Source: Microbacterium sp. BH-3-3-3 (GTDB lineage: Bacteria > Actinomycetota > Actinomycetes > Actinomycetales > Microbacteriaceae). Taken from it: a DNA stretch of 64,000 nucleotides. Below, piece after piece: positions 43,668-54,438 of this stretch; within the stretch, counting starts at the first letter, position 1, and every line of letters begins with the position of its first letter. Location of the stretch: positions 2,914,001 to 2,978,000 of the forward strand of contig NZ_CP017674.1 of NCBI RefSeq assembly GCF_001792815.1, in the 5' to 3' direction. Under the pieces are notes generated by a model. It did no database searches and had not been told where the DNA came from. It saw only the letters and a program-made list of their open reading frames with translations. A program made the position numbers and the translations under genes.

Positions 43668-43828
43668 AGCGGTGGGAAGCGAACCTGGAGTACAACGCGG
43701 CCTGGGTCCGCATTCTCGAAAGCCAACTGGAGGTAGAGCGCATCCGCGTCGCGGCCCTAGAAACCCAGGCCCGTGTCGCTCAGGCGTGGCTCGACCACCT
43801 GCGGAAGTACCCGCCCCAGCAAACGTGA
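43664..43828 (+). CDS. 54-residue coiled-coil protein
   Basis: A small helical protein starting MKRWEANLEYNAAWVRILES, with heptad-like QLEVERIRVAALETQARVAQ and ending KYPPQQT. Its ATG overlaps the stop of the winged-helix-like gene (ATGA), and a strong terminator follows 15 bases later. The function is unknown. Confidence 0.6.
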   Translation: MKRWEANLEYNAAWVRILESQLEVERIRVAALETQARVAQAWLDHLRKYPPQQT

Positions 43829-43842
43829 ACCAGTCACAAGGA

Positions 43843-43872
43843 AAGGCCCCGGCAGCATCTTGCCGGGGCCTT
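43843..43872. terminator. Bidirectional terminator between convergent phage genes
   Basis: Perfect 12-base arms AAGGCCCCGGCA and TGCCGGGGCCTT around a 6-base loop lie between genes ending at 43828 (+) and 43884 (-). Confidence 0.85.
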
Positions 43873-43883
43873 CCGCTGTCGGC

Positions 43884-44135
43884 TCAAATAGCGGGGTCGG
43901 TGTCGTCCTTCGGCTCTGCGTCAGCCCGACGCTTTTGCGCCATTTGACGCCCCTCTACTAGGCCGCGGGATATGGCGTCGATTACCGCCTCCTCGTCAAG
44001 CTGGTCAAGGTATTCGATGTTGTCGGCCACCATCTCGGCGGTGAGGTCTGTCAGCTTGTCCGACGCGATCTTCTTTGACATGAGCTTGCCAATCTCTTTC
44101 TTGGACTCTGCTCCGAGGTCCGTAAATTCGGTCAT
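43884..44135 (-). CDS. Hypothetical 83-residue acidic phage protein
   Basis: A helical, charged protein starting MTEFTDLGAESKKEIGKLMS, with the central IEYLDQLDEEAVIDAISRGL and a mixed-charge tail ending KDDTDPAI. No family is recognised. It lies 9 bases downstream of the integrase stop, so it may be co-transcribed with it. Confidence 0.6.
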   Translation of the reverse strand: MTEFTDLGAESKKEIGKLMSKKIASDKLTDLTAEMVADNIEYLDQLDEEAVIDAISRGLVEGRQMAQKRRADAEPKDDTDPAI

Positions 44136-44144
44136 GGTCGGAGC

Positions 44145-45458
44145 CTACTCAGCGCGCTTGTGTACTGTCACCCGGTCATCGCCGCGGCCTGCGCGAACGG
44201 TGATTGTGAGTCGGGTTTCGATGAGTGTGCGTTGCTGGTCTAGTTCGAGGCCGTCGAAGAATTCGAAGAACGGGGCGGCGTTCACCTCTAGGCCCTCGGC
44301 GTGCGGCTGGATGCTGGTCAGTGATGCTTCGGCACGTTCGATGAGGTCGGCGGTTGCGCTGTCCACACGGGCACGCCCCAGTTCGGTCGAAGCCGTCTCC
44401 GCTTCCTGGGCGATGCGGGAGAGTTCCTTCGTTACCTGCGCGAGGTCGGCGCCGGGTAGTGCTGCGACTGCGGTCCATCGGGTGCGCTCGTCTTCTAGCT
44501 CGGACAGGCGGGCGGCGAGGGGCGCGGGTGCGCCGACGCGCTCGGCGCTGCGGTCGTTGAGGATCGAGAAGAACAACCAGGTTCGGGCCTCGTCCTCCAC
44601 CTCTTCACGCCGGATCAAGGCGTGGTCGGCATCCCGTGAGCATCGGTAGTAGCGGCTCGCGCTGTGCATCTTTGCCCCACACTCACACCGTGCGATGCCG
44701 GACAGCAGGTGCTTCCGGGCCGGGCCAGCACTGACCCTCCGGGCCTCATCCGTCAACAGGTCGCGGGCGGCCTGCCAAGTCTCGCGGTCGATGATGCGAG
44801 CAACCTCGGGAGCGGCCTCGAACCGTTCGCCACCGCGGACAACCCACCCCGCGTTAGACGGATTGCTGAGGATCGTCCGCACGCGCACCGGCTGGCGGCC
44901 CCACTCGGCAGCGATGCTCCGCACGCTGCGCCCGTCGAGCAGGTCGCGGTACGCCTTGCGGAGTGCGTCAGCCTCAGCGGTGCGCTCGATCACGTTGCCA
45001 GGCTCAAACCCGAACCGGCGTTTACCCGGGACGGGGAGGCCCCCGGCTACACGAGATTCATTCGAGCGAAGTTGCCGTTCGCGCTTGCGGTTCACCTCGA
45101 ACGTAGCGAGGGAGGTCAAAAGCTCGGCGCGGAACCGCCCGTCCGCCGTAGTCAGGTCGAGGTCACCCTCGACTGTGGCAACCGTCTTGCCCGCCGCGAT
45201 GATGGTCAGGAGGTCCGCCTGTCCTCGCAAGAGGCGGTCGAGGTTCACGCTCACGATGACCTCGGCGCTGGACGCCAGTAGGCGTGACCATGCCGTCCCA
45301 GCGCCGCGCGACTTGAACGCGCTGACGGCGTTGTCCTCGAACTCAGCCACCACCTCCCAGCCCCGTGAGGCAGCGAGAGCACGGCACCTGGCCAGCTGGC
45401 GGTCAATGCCCGTAGCCCTGTCCATGCTCTGACGGGCGTATATCGCGCATGTTGTCAT
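44145..45458 (-). CDS. Large serine recombinase (phage integrase)
   Basis: A 437-residue site-specific recombinase. The N-terminal resolvase domain starts MTTCAIYARQSMDRATGIDR, with the catalytic Ser in ARQS, and includes SVNLDRLLRGQADLLTIIAA. A recombinase domain, a zinc-ribbon segment with ARCECGAKMHSASRYYRCSR, and a coiled-coil region complete the large-serine-integrase layout, with no visible damage. ATG 45458 was preferred over 45467: a CATAAT -10-like element lies 7 bases before it, giving a leaderless start, and the earlier ATG is inside that element. Confidence 0.93.
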   Translation of the reverse strand: MTTCAIYARQSMDRATGIDRQLARCRALAASRGWEVVAEFEDNAVSAFKSRGAGTAWSRLLASSAEVIVSVNLDRLLRGQADLLTIIAAGKTVATVEGDLDLTTADGRFRAELLTSLATFEVNRKRERQLRSNESRVAGGLPVPGKRRFGFEPGNVIERTAEADALRKAYRDLLDGRSVRSIAAEWGRQPVRVRTILSNPSNAGWVVRGGERFEAAPEVARIIDRETWQAARDLLTDEARRVSAGPARKHLLSGIARCECGAKMHSASRYYRCSRDADHALIRREEVEDEARTWLFFSILNDRSAERVGAPAPLAARLSELEDERTRWTAVAALPGADLAQVTKELSRIAQEAETASTELGRARVDSATADLIERAEASLTSIQPHAEGLEVNAAPFFEFFDGLELDQQRTLIETRLTITVRAGRGDDRVTVHKRAE

Positions 45459-45476
45459 AAGTGACATTATGCGGAA

Positions 45477-45492
45477 GGAACGGCCCCTTTCG
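45477..45492 (-). repeat. 16-bp inverted-repeat copy, right edge
   Basis: The minus strand reads CGAAAGGGGCCGTTCC, identical to the copy at 35556-35571 on the plus strand. It lies between the integrase start and the metallophosphoesterase stop. Confidence 0.6.
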
Positions 45493-45509
45493 AGGATGGG
45501 GAGAACGGG

Positions 45510-46433
45510 TCAGCGGGGGAGCAGCGTGAGCAGTGTCGCCTCGGGCCGGCACGCGAAACGCACCGGGGCGTAGATCGAGTGCCCCAGGCCGGCGCTGACG
45601 TTGAGGGGCACCGTGCGCCCGTCGTACGTCCACTCGCTCAGACCGCGCGCCTGGTCGAGCGGCAGGTCGCAGTTGGAGACGAGCGCCTTGCGGCTGAACG
45701 GCACGCGCACCTGGCCACCGTGCGTGTGGCCCGCGAGCAGGACGTCGGCGCCGAGACCCGTGAACGTGTCGAGCGTTCGCCGGTAGGGCGCGTGCATCAC
45801 GCCGATCCGGAGGTCGGCGGCATCCAAGGTGTCGAGCACGGGCGGGATGAGCTCGGGGCGATCCCAGTTGCGGTGGGCGTCGTTCACACCGAACGCCGTG
45901 ATGCGCGTGCCCTTCACCTCGAGCGAGACGGCCGTGTCGTCGAGGATGCTCCATCCCAGATCCACGGCGAAGAAGCGATCGAGCGCGTCGATGTCGAGGT
46001 GCTTGTGCGCGGGAAGGTGGCCCGAGGGGCCGAGGAAGTACCGCAGCGGGTTGCGGGGCGCGGGCTCCTGGAAGTCGTTGGATCCGTGGACGACCAGACC
46101 CGGAACGCCGCGGAGCGACGAGAAGGCGGTGCGCACCCCGACGAGACCGTCGCGGTGGCCCATGTTGTCGCCGGTGTTGACGACGAGGTCGGGGGCCAGC
46201 TCGACGAGCCTCGACATCCACTCCTGCTTGCGATGCTGCCAGGGAGCCATGTGCGCGTCGGACACGTGCAGTACCCGGAGGGGCTCCGCACCCGGCGGCA
46301 GCACGCGGACGGCGTGATAGCGCACGGTGAAGAGATACCGCTCGATGCCCACTCCCCACACCGCTGCCCCGACAGCGGCCGCCCCCGCGACCCCGAGGGG
46401 TGCGAGGGCGGCCGTCACCAGGGGGCGCGTCAC
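45510..46433 (-). CDS. Membrane-anchored metallophosphoesterase
   Basis: A 307-residue protein with an N-terminal hydrophobic segment (about residues 7-28) and a calcineurin-like phosphoesterase domain. Metal ligands are visible in VLHVSDAHMAP, VVNTGDNMGH, VHGSNDFQ and the final GHTHGGQV. It probably acts on phosphate esters at the cell surface; the substrate is unknown. GTG 46433 overlaps the stop of the penicillin-binding protein gene by 4 bases, so the two are coupled. Confidence 0.92.
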   Translation of the reverse strand: MTRPLVTAALAPLGVAGAAAVGAAVWGVGIERYLFTVRYHAVRVLPPGAEPLRVLHVSDAHMAPWQHRKQEWMSRLVELAPDLVVNTGDNMGHRDGLVGVRTAFSSLRGVPGLVVHGSNDFQEPAPRNPLRYFLGPSGHLPAHKHLDIDALDRFFAVDLGWSILDDTAVSLEVKGTRITAFGVNDAHRNWDRPELIPPVLDTLDAADLRIGVMHAPYRRTLDTFTGLGADVLLAGHTHGGQVRVPFSRKALVSNCDLPLDQARGLSEWTYDGRTVPLNVSAGLGHSIYAPVRFACRPEATLLTLLPR

Positions 46434-49129
46434 GGGCAGTCCTTGGCGACGATGGCCAGCGTCACCGGGGTGCTCTTGTTCGCCGAGGTACCGCCGGAGG
46501 GGCTCGTCGAGGCGACGCGTCCCTCTGCGGGCGCATTGCCGTCCCGCTCACAGGACCCGATCGATACGGTTCCGAACCCGGCCGACAGCATCGCCGCACG
46601 CGCGGAGCTGACCGGCTGCCCGGAAACGTCGGGAACGGTGCCGCCCTGCCCGTTGCCGGGGCTGAGCGTGATGACCGACCCGGCGGCCGCCGAGCCCGCG
46701 CCGGGGTTCATCGCGGCCACGCGGTCGCCGCCGAACTCGGCGTCGACCGGGTCGCCGATCGAGACGCGGAAACCGGCGCCTTCGAGGGTGGACCGGGCGC
46801 TGTCGATGCTCTGACCGACGACGTTCGGCAGGTCGCGCTGGACGGTGCGCAGCAGGTTGGAGGCGGGGTCGGGGAACCGGTCGCCGCCGTAGAAGTCGTC
46901 GGACGAGCGCTGGACGTCGGCGGCGAGCGGGTAGCGGATGTCGGACAGCGCCCGCCCGCCCCAGTACTTGCGGAACAGGTCTTCGCTGCCCTCGTAGTTG
47001 CCGACCCAGGCCGCGGTCGTCGTGTTGGTCGACGACTCGATCATCCAGGTCTGCCATCCCTCGTGGGTACCCGTCTTGCCGAGCACCGGGGTGCCGTCGC
47101 GCGGGTTGCCCTGCGAGCCGGTGCCGCCGCCGGCCATGACGCCCTGCAGGGCGTAGGCCGCGGTCGCCGCGATCTCGGGGGTCAGTGCGGGCGAGCACGT
47201 GCGCTCGGGGATCGCGCGGTCAGCACCCTTGTTGTCGGTGATCTTGTCGATGACCTTGGGCTGGCACAGCGTGCCGCCGTTCGCCACGGTCGCGTACGCG
47301 CCGGCCATGGCGATGGGCGAGACGTTGTCGTTTCCGATGACGTTGTTGGCGTACTGCATCGTGATGTCGGTGCCGTCACCCCGGGTGACGCCCAGCTTCT
47401 TCGCGGTCTTGGCGATGTCGCAGAGATCCAGCTGGGCGGCCATCTGCAGGTAGCCGGTGTTCAGCGAGTCGCGCGTGAACATCATGGGGGTTCCCACGTA
47501 ACCGCCGTTGTTGGCGAAGTTGTTGATGCGGTCGTTGTTCGTGTTGACGTAGTTGCCGGTGCAGGAGTTGGTCATGTTCGGCACCGGACCCATGCGGCCG
47601 TTCAGCGTCTCGTTGAGCGAGCGGCCCTTCTCGAGCCAGTCCACGAGCGTGAAGAGCTTGAACGTCGACCCCGCGCTGAAGCCGATCGAGCCGCCGTTCG
47701 TGCTGTCACCGGCGAACACGACCGAGTTGAACGACGGATCGGCCTCGGCCTGACCCGGGTCCTGCGTGAACTTCGTGTTCTGCGCGATCGCGAGGATGCG
47801 ACCGGTCTTCGACTCCGTGTTCACGACCGTCGAACCGAACTTCATGCCGTCGAAGCTCTGCGGCGCGTAGGCGTTCATCGCGTTCTGCGCGGCATCCTGA
47901 ACCCGCCAGTCGAGCGTCGTCTGGATCGTGAGGCCGTCCTGACGCAGCGCGCGGACGCGCTCGTCGGTGTCGGTGCCGAAGGCCGGGTCGCTCAGGATCG
48001 TCGAGACGACGTACTGGCAGAAGTACGGAGCGGCCGACGAGGCGCAGCCCTGGCTGGTGGGCGTGATCACCGGGCTGATCGGCTCGAGGGCGGCCGCCAC
48101 GTACTGCTCGTGCGTGATCTTGCCGTCGACCTCCATGCGGCTGAGCACGTAGAGCTGTCGGCCCTTGGTCTCGCTGTAGCCGTCGGCGGCGTTGAGCAAC
48201 TGCTCCTGCGTGATCTCGCCGTTGTCGCGCAGCGTGTACAACGCCTGGATCGTGCCCTGATCGACGTCGTCGATCGAGCCGTCGGGCTGCTTGTTGTACG
48301 CCGTGCCATCGTTGTCGAAGATCGACCCCTCGGCGCGGTCGATGCGGAAGCGGTTGGGGTTCTGCACCATGCCTGCGAGGATCGCCGACTGGCTGACGCT
48401 CAGCTGCGAGGCCGGGGTGTTGAAGTAGTACCGCGCGGCGGCGTCGATGCCGTACGTGGTGCCACCGAAGTTCGCGATGTTCAGGTAGCCCAGAAGGATC
48501 TGATCCTTCGTGTACTCCTTCTCGAGCTGGATGGCGTAGCGCATCTCCTGCAGCTTGCGCTGGTAGCCCTCGGTGCCCTCGGACTGCACGGCCTCGAGGG
48601 CGCACTTCTGCAGTGCCTCGTCGCGCGTCATGCCGGGGTCGCTGTCGGTGGGCTCGACGGCGCGGGCTTCGAGCTCGCAGCGCTGCACGAGCACGTTCTT
48701 GACGTACTGCTGGCTGATCGACGAGCCACCCTGCGTCTCACCGCCCGAGGCGTTGCTCAGCAGCGCGCGGGTGGTGCCGATGAGGTCGACGCCGCCGTGC
48801 TGGTAGTACCGCGGGTCTTCCGACGACAGGATCGCGTCGTACATCACCGGGTTGACCTGGTCGAACGTGACGGGGGAGCGGTTCTGGTCGTAGAACTTCG
48901 CCAGCACCCGGTCGCCGGCCATGAGCGTCGTCGGCTCCATGAGCTCGTCGGGCTGCAGGTAGCTCGGCATCTTGTCGAAGATGGTGATGGCGCTGGAGGC
49001 GGCGGCGCCGGACACGGCGATGGCCGGCGTCACGGCGGCGGTGACCAGGAGTCCGGCGACCGCGCTCAGGCCGACGAGGCCGACGATGCCGCCGAGGGCA
49101 CCGCTAGCCGTACGTTTGTTCTCGGGCAT
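46430..49129 (-). CDS. Bifunctional penicillin-binding protein with PASTA domains
   Basis: An 899-residue class A PBP that polymerises and cross-links peptidoglycan. One N-terminal membrane span (about 11-45) is followed by a transglycosylase domain (LSSEDPRYYQHGGVD, Glu104; GGSSISQQYVKN) and a transpeptidase domain with SAGSTFKLF (Ser488/Lys491) and GKTGTHEG (Lys685). Two C-terminal PASTA repeats begin near LPNVVGQSIDSA and VPDVSGQPVSSA. ATG 49129 was chosen to start just before the membrane span. It is co-transcribed with the metallophosphoesterase. Confidence 0.96.
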   Translation of the reverse strand: MPENKRTASGALGGIVGLVGLSAVAGLLVTAAVTPAIAVSGAAASSAITIFDKMPSYLQPDELMEPTTLMAGDRVLAKFYDQNRSPVTFDQVNPVMYDAILSSEDPRYYQHGGVDLIGTTRALLSNASGGETQGGSSISQQYVKNVLVQRCELEARAVEPTDSDPGMTRDEALQKCALEAVQSEGTEGYQRKLQEMRYAIQLEKEYTKDQILLGYLNIANFGGTTYGIDAAARYYFNTPASQLSVSQSAILAGMVQNPNRFRIDRAEGSIFDNDGTAYNKQPDGSIDDVDQGTIQALYTLRDNGEITQEQLLNAADGYSETKGRQLYVLSRMEVDGKITHEQYVAAALEPISPVITPTSQGCASSAAPYFCQYVVSTILSDPAFGTDTDERVRALRQDGLTIQTTLDWRVQDAAQNAMNAYAPQSFDGMKFGSTVVNTESKTGRILAIAQNTKFTQDPGQAEADPSFNSVVFAGDSTNGGSIGFSAGSTFKLFTLVDWLEKGRSLNETLNGRMGPVPNMTNSCTGNYVNTNNDRINNFANNGGYVGTPMMFTRDSLNTGYLQMAAQLDLCDIAKTAKKLGVTRGDGTDITMQYANNVIGNDNVSPIAMAGAYATVANGGTLCQPKVIDKITDNKGADRAIPERTCSPALTPEIAATAAYALQGVMAGGGTGSQGNPRDGTPVLGKTGTHEGWQTWMIESSTNTTTAAWVGNYEGSEDLFRKYWGGRALSDIRYPLAADVQRSSDDFYGGDRFPDPASNLLRTVQRDLPNVVGQSIDSARSTLEGAGFRVSIGDPVDAEFGGDRVAAMNPGAGSAAAGSVITLSPGNGQGGTVPDVSGQPVSSARAAMLSAGFGTVSIGSCERDGNAPAEGRVASTSPSGGTSANKSTPVTLAIVAKDCP

Positions 49130-49245
49130 AGGGTTGATGCTAAGCGACGTTGCTGGGCGATGCCTCGAAGGCGTGCGCCCGCACGCGTACGCGTTCATCC
49201 CGCGCGCACGAGTCTGCGCGCGCCGAGTCACCGCCGGGAGCCCGA

Positions 49246-49464
49246 ATGATCACGTGGGAGTACGTCACCACGCCGCTGTTGATCCACAACACCGCCGCGA
49301 TCCTCAACAACTGGGGCAAGCAGGGCTGGGAGCTCGTGCAGGTCGTGCCCGGCCCCGAGGGTGGGCTCGTCGCCTACCTCAAGCGGCCCACGGGCGGCGG
49401 GACGGCCAACGCCGGTCTGGGCGCGGCCGAACAGGCCGCCCGCCAGTTCGAGGGCCAGCAGTGA
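49246..49464 (+). CDS. Small conserved protein, DUF4177-like
   Basis: A 72-residue protein starting MITWEYVTTPLLIHNTAAIL with NNWGKQGWELVQVVPG; the WEY...GWELV pattern matches small DUF4177-type proteins of unknown role. ATG 49246 has GCCGGGAG upstream. It is divergent from the PBP gene, and its stop overlaps the start of the RidA gene (GTGA), so they are an operon. Confidence 0.8.
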   Translation: MITWEYVTTPLLIHNTAAILNNWGKQGWELVQVVPGPEGGLVAYLKRPTGGGTANAGLGAAEQAARQFEGQQ

Positions 49465-49928
49465 GCGTCTCGCAGCGCCTGGCGGAGCTGGGCGTCGAGG
49501 TGCCCGCCGTCGTCCCGCCCGTGGCGTCCTACATTCCGGCCAAACGGCACGGCGACCTCGTCTACACCTCGGGCCAGTTGCCGATGGTGCAGGGATCGTT
49601 GCCGGCGACCGGCAAGGTGGGGGAGTCCGCCGGACTGGTGAGCCCCGCCGACGCTCGTTCCTTCGCCCGCCAGTGCGCGTTGAACGCGATCGCCGCGGCC
49701 GCCGCCGTGGCCGGCGGTGTCGACAATCTCACCGGTGTGCTCAAGCTCACCGGGTTCGTGGCATCCGTTCCCGAGTTCACCGGTCAGCCGGGAGTCATCA
49801 ACGGGGCGAGCGAGTTCTTGGGCGAGGTGTTCGGCGAGGCCGGCGCGCACGCCCGCTCCGCCGTGGGCGTTCCCGTGCTGCCGCTCGACAGCCCCGTCGA
49901 GGTCGAGGTGGTCTTCACCGTCGTGTGA
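49461..49928 (+). CDS. RidA-family enamine/imine deaminase
   Basis: A 155-residue RidA/YjgF protein. It removes reactive enamines and imines formed by PLP enzymes, protecting other enzymes. Visible signatures are KRHGDLVYTSGQLPMVQG, NLTGVLKLTGFVAS and ARSAVGVPVLPLDSPVEVEV. GTG 49461 overlaps the upstream stop. A terminator follows 33 bases later. Confidence 0.92.
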   Translation: MSVSQRLAELGVEVPAVVPPVASYIPAKRHGDLVYTSGQLPMVQGSLPATGKVGESAGLVSPADARSFARQCALNAIAAAAAVAGGVDNLTGVLKLTGFVASVPEFTGQPGVINGASEFLGEVFGEAGAHARSAVGVPVLPLDSPVEVEVVFTVV

Positions 49929-49960
49929 GGATCGATTCCGGATGCCGGGCACCCGGCGAG

Positions 49961-50005
49961 ACGAAGGGGACGTGCGGTCGTACCGCGCGTCCCCTTCGTC
50001 GTTTC
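49961..50005 (+). terminator. Terminator after the RidA gene
   Basis: Perfect arms ACGAAGGGGACG (49961-49972) and CGTCCCCTTCGT (49988-49999) enclose a 15-base loop that itself contains GCGGT/ACCGC pairing, followed by CGTTTCT. Confidence 0.85.
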
Positions 50006-50080
50006 TCGTCCGCGACGGGGATGGCGTCGCGAACGACGGTCTCTGCGATGGCGCCACGCGCCCGCACGGAGTGAGACCGT

Positions 50081-50117
50081 CGGTCGTGGACGCCGTCGAA
50101 CACGGCATCCACGACCG
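50081..50117 (-). terminator. Hairpin terminator of acs
   Basis: CGGTCGTGGA pairs with TCCACGACCG, with inner GCCGT/ACGGC around CGAAC, making a near-continuous 15-bp stem starting 5 bases after the acs stop. No T run follows on the minus strand. Confidence 0.7.
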
Positions 50118-50121
50118 GTGA

Positions 50122-52089
<1,968 letters not shown>

Positions 52090-52561
52090 CGCGGCGCTCC
52101 TTCGCGTTCACGCGACGCCGCGTCGGTGCGCGACGTCATCACCCGGGTCACGCTATCGACCCCCTCCGACACCGGCCACCTCCGATAGTTGGCATCGGCT
52201 CGGGATCAAAACAGGTGATATATCGGGGTGAATGGGTCTGGGAGTTGGCCAGGCCGTTCTCCCACGCGTAACCTAGTCATGCCGGAACATTGTTTCGGCA
52301 CTCGCGTCGGGGGGAGCCCCCCAATTTTCCTCCGGCGCCTGGCGGCATCCCTCGCCCCCCACTGTAGGGATGCCGCCCCCTCCTCTTTCCGCGGCCGGTG
52401 GCCTGCGATGCCGGCCCCGAGGGGCCATCCCTCGCCGGGGCGCACACCCGCTGACGCGGCGAGAACGACCGTTCCTCCCCACGGTGTCGATGCGTCGGAG
52501 CATCCACCGATCGCTGTTTTCGCTCGACGCGCGCGGGGGCGTCCTCCCTACGTTCGTCGTC
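52090..52561. other. Hairpin-rich intergenic region between acs and tad
   Basis: A 472-base gap with no gene supported by family features. On the plus strand a -10-like TAACCT is at 52269-52274, followed by four hairpins: TGCCG.AAC/GTT.CGGCA (52279-52299), GGGGGG/CCCCCC then AATTTTCC (52309-52330), perfect 12-base arms GGCGGCATCCCT/AGGGATGCCGCC (52341-52377), and GGCCCC/GGGGCC (52413-52426). The set may form a regulatory leader for the tad genes. The acs promoter is at the left end. Confidence 0.5.
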
Positions 52562-53542
52562 GTGTCTTCCGTCATTCCCCTGCACCGGCCCGATCCCGCT
52601 GAAGCGCCCCCCGTCTGGGACGATCCGGCGTTGGCGTTCCTGCGGCCGTTCCTCGACGACGGGTCGGTGACCGATCTCTTCGTCAACGGAAACCGGGGAC
52701 TCTTCATCGATCGAGGGCGCGGCATCGAATGCGTGGCGTCATGGCGCGCGAGCGAGCTCGAGGTCCGTCGGCTCGCGGTGCGTCTCATCGCGCTCGGCGG
52801 TCGCCACCTCGACGACGCGTCGCCCTGCGTCGACGTGCGGCTCGAACGCGGGGTCCGCGTACATGCCGTGCTCGCACCGGTCGCCGTGGGCGGAACGAGC
52901 ATCTCGGTGCGGGTGCCGCGGTGGGACGCCCCCGATCTCGTCGGGCTCGAACGCGGGGGCATGTTCACCGCGACGCAGCGCGCGCGTCTGGAAGACATGG
53001 TCGATCGGCGGTGGAACATCCTCATCAGCGGCGCCACCGGGGCCGGCAAGACGACGTTGCTCGCCGCCCTGCTGGGGCGAGTCCCCGCCGGGGAACGTCT
53101 CATCACCGTCGAAGAGGTGGCCGAGCTGCGCCCGGATCACCCCCATCACGTCGCGCTCGAAGCCCGCCAGGCCAACCTCGAGGGTGCCGGGGCCCTAACC
53201 GTGGCCCGCCTCGTTCGCGAGGCGCTGCGCATGCGACCCGACCGCCTCGTTCTGGGGGAGTGCCGCGGAGAAGAGGTACGCGACCTGCTCATGGCGCTCA
53301 ACACCGGCCACGACGGAGGCGCCGGCACGCTGCACGCGAGCAGCCTGCGCGACGTGGCGACGCGACTGGAGGCCCTGGGGTCGCTGGCGGGAATGGATGC
53401 CACCACCACCGGCAGGCAGACCGCGAGCGCCATCGGTGCCGTGGTGCACGTCGAACGTCGTGACGGACGCCGCCGGGTCACGGGATGGGGGCGCCCGGTG
53501 CTGAGCGACGGGCGACTACGCATCGATGCGGAGCCGTGGTGA
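52562..53542 (+). CDS. TadA-family pilus assembly ATPase
   Basis: A 326-residue secretion ATPase powering Flp/Tad pilus assembly. Walker A is LISGATGAGKTTLLAALLG, the Asp box ITVEEVAELRPDHPHHVALE, Walker B LVLGECRGEE and His box GGAGTLHASS are all present. It is the short actinobacterial form. GTG 52562 was chosen because TACGTT lies 7 bases before it, giving a leaderless start; ATG 52490 (MRRSIHRSLF) is another possible start. Its stop overlaps the next GTG (GTGA). Confidence 0.85.
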   Translation: MSSVIPLHRPDPAEAPPVWDDPALAFLRPFLDDGSVTDLFVNGNRGLFIDRGRGIECVASWRASELEVRRLAVRLIALGGRHLDDASPCVDVRLERGVRVHAVLAPVAVGGTSISVRVPRWDAPDLVGLERGGMFTATQRARLEDMVDRRWNILISGATGAGKTTLLAALLGRVPAGERLITVEEVAELRPDHPHHVALEARQANLEGAGALTVARLVREALRMRPDRLVLGECRGEEVRDLLMALNTGHDGGAGTLHASSLRDVATRLEALGSLAGMDATTTGRQTASAIGAVVHVERRDGRRRVTGWGRPVLSDGRLRIDAEPW

Positions 53543-54438
53543 AAGCGGGACGCGCCGCGATCGGTCACGCCGACGCGCTCGAGACCACGATGCGTCTCGC
53601 CGTGCTGCTGGGCGCGGGGCTGACCCCGGCGCGCGCGTGGGCCGTCGTCGCCGAGCGAGGGGAGGCGACGGCGGTGGGCGCGGCACGGGCGGCGGCGCGC
53701 GGCGACGATGTCGCCGAGGTCCTGCGCTCGGCGGGTGAGACCTGGAGTGATGTCGCCGCGGTCTACGCGGTCGCCGTCGATGCCGGTGCGCCGTTGGCCG
53801 ATACGCTGCGCACGATCGGGGGAGCCCTGCGGGACGCCGCCGAGATCTCGGCCGACGTGCGCGTGGCACTCGCCGAACCCGCGGCGACGGCGCGGCTGCT
53901 CGCGTGGCTCCCGGTTCTGGGGGTTCCGCTGGGGCTCGCCCTGGGCTTCGATACCGTCGGCATCCTGGTGACCGATCCGCTCGGCACGGCCTGTCTCTTC
54001 GGGGGCGCGCTCCTCGTCGTGGCCTCACGCCTGTGGGCCCGCCATCTCGTGCGCCGAGCGAGGCCACCCCGAGGTGTGCCGGGTCTGAACGCCGAGCTAT
54101 GGGCGGTCGCCCTCTCGGCGGGGATCTCGGTCGATCGGGCGCGTCAGCTCGCCACCGCAGCCGGCCGCGTCGAGCCGCCGCCCTCCGAGACCTCGGGGGA
54201 CCAGGCCATCGAGGCCACTCTCGAGCTGGCCGTGCGCGCCGGTGTGCCGGCGAGCGAGCTGCTGCGCGGCGACGCGTGGATGGCACGTCATCGCGCCCGC
54301 ACCGAGGGGCGCGCGGCGGCCGCGCGCCTGTCGACGCACCTTCTCGTGCCGCTCGGCGCCTGCACCTTGCCCGCGTTCCTCCTGCTCGCCGTCGTGCCGA
54401 TGATGCTCGGCCTGCTGCGTTCCAGCGGGTTCCCCTAG
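53539..54438 (+). CDS. Tad pilus inner-membrane protein (TadB/TadC, type II secretion F domain)
   Basis: A 299-residue protein with a type II secretion F-like helical domain at residues about 12-115 (ETTMRLAVLLGAGLTPARAW), two hydrophobic segments near 125-175, a second helical domain (WAVALSAGISVDRARQLATA) and a final C-terminal hydrophobic span. It is the platform on which pilins are assembled. A single gene appears to cover what is often split into TadB and TadC. The start overlaps the TadA stop. Confidence 0.78.
   Translation: MKAGRAAIGHADALETTMRLAVLLGAGLTPARAWAVVAERGEATAVGAARAAARGDDVAEVLRSAGETWSDVAAVYAVAVDAGAPLADTLRTIGGALRDAAEISADVRVALAEPAATARLLAWLPVLGVPLGLALGFDTVGILVTDPLGTACLFGGALLVVASRLWARHLVRRARPPRGVPGLNAELWAVALSAGISVDRARQLATAAGRVEPPPSETSGDQAIEATLELAVRAGVPASELLRGDAWMARHRARTEGRAAAARLSTHLLVPLGACTLPAFLLLAVVPMMLGLLRSSGFP

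Larger units (their letters stand above)
35556..45492. mobile_element. Degenerate prophage with siphovirus tail module
   Basis: About 9.9 kb of visibly lower G+C DNA between two host surface/envelope genes. Content from right to left: serine integrase, small genes, a capsid gene fragment, head-tail and tail genes, tape measure, minor tail proteins, tail fibre, then small plus-strand genes. Terminase, portal, protease, complete capsid, lysis, replication and repressor genes are not seen. The edges are set by the 16-base inverted repeat and are provisional; true attachment sites could not be defined. Host genes on both sides appear intact. Confidence 0.85.

Noticed and set aside
49374..50108. 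244-codon minus-strand frame opposite the RidA gene
   Set aside because: Antisense shadow of the RidA gene and its terminator, with no domain.
52228..52602. 124-codon plus-strand frame before the tad genes
   Set aside because: It reads through several perfect hairpins and is Pro/Arg/Ala-rich with no domain; non-coding structured DNA explains it better.
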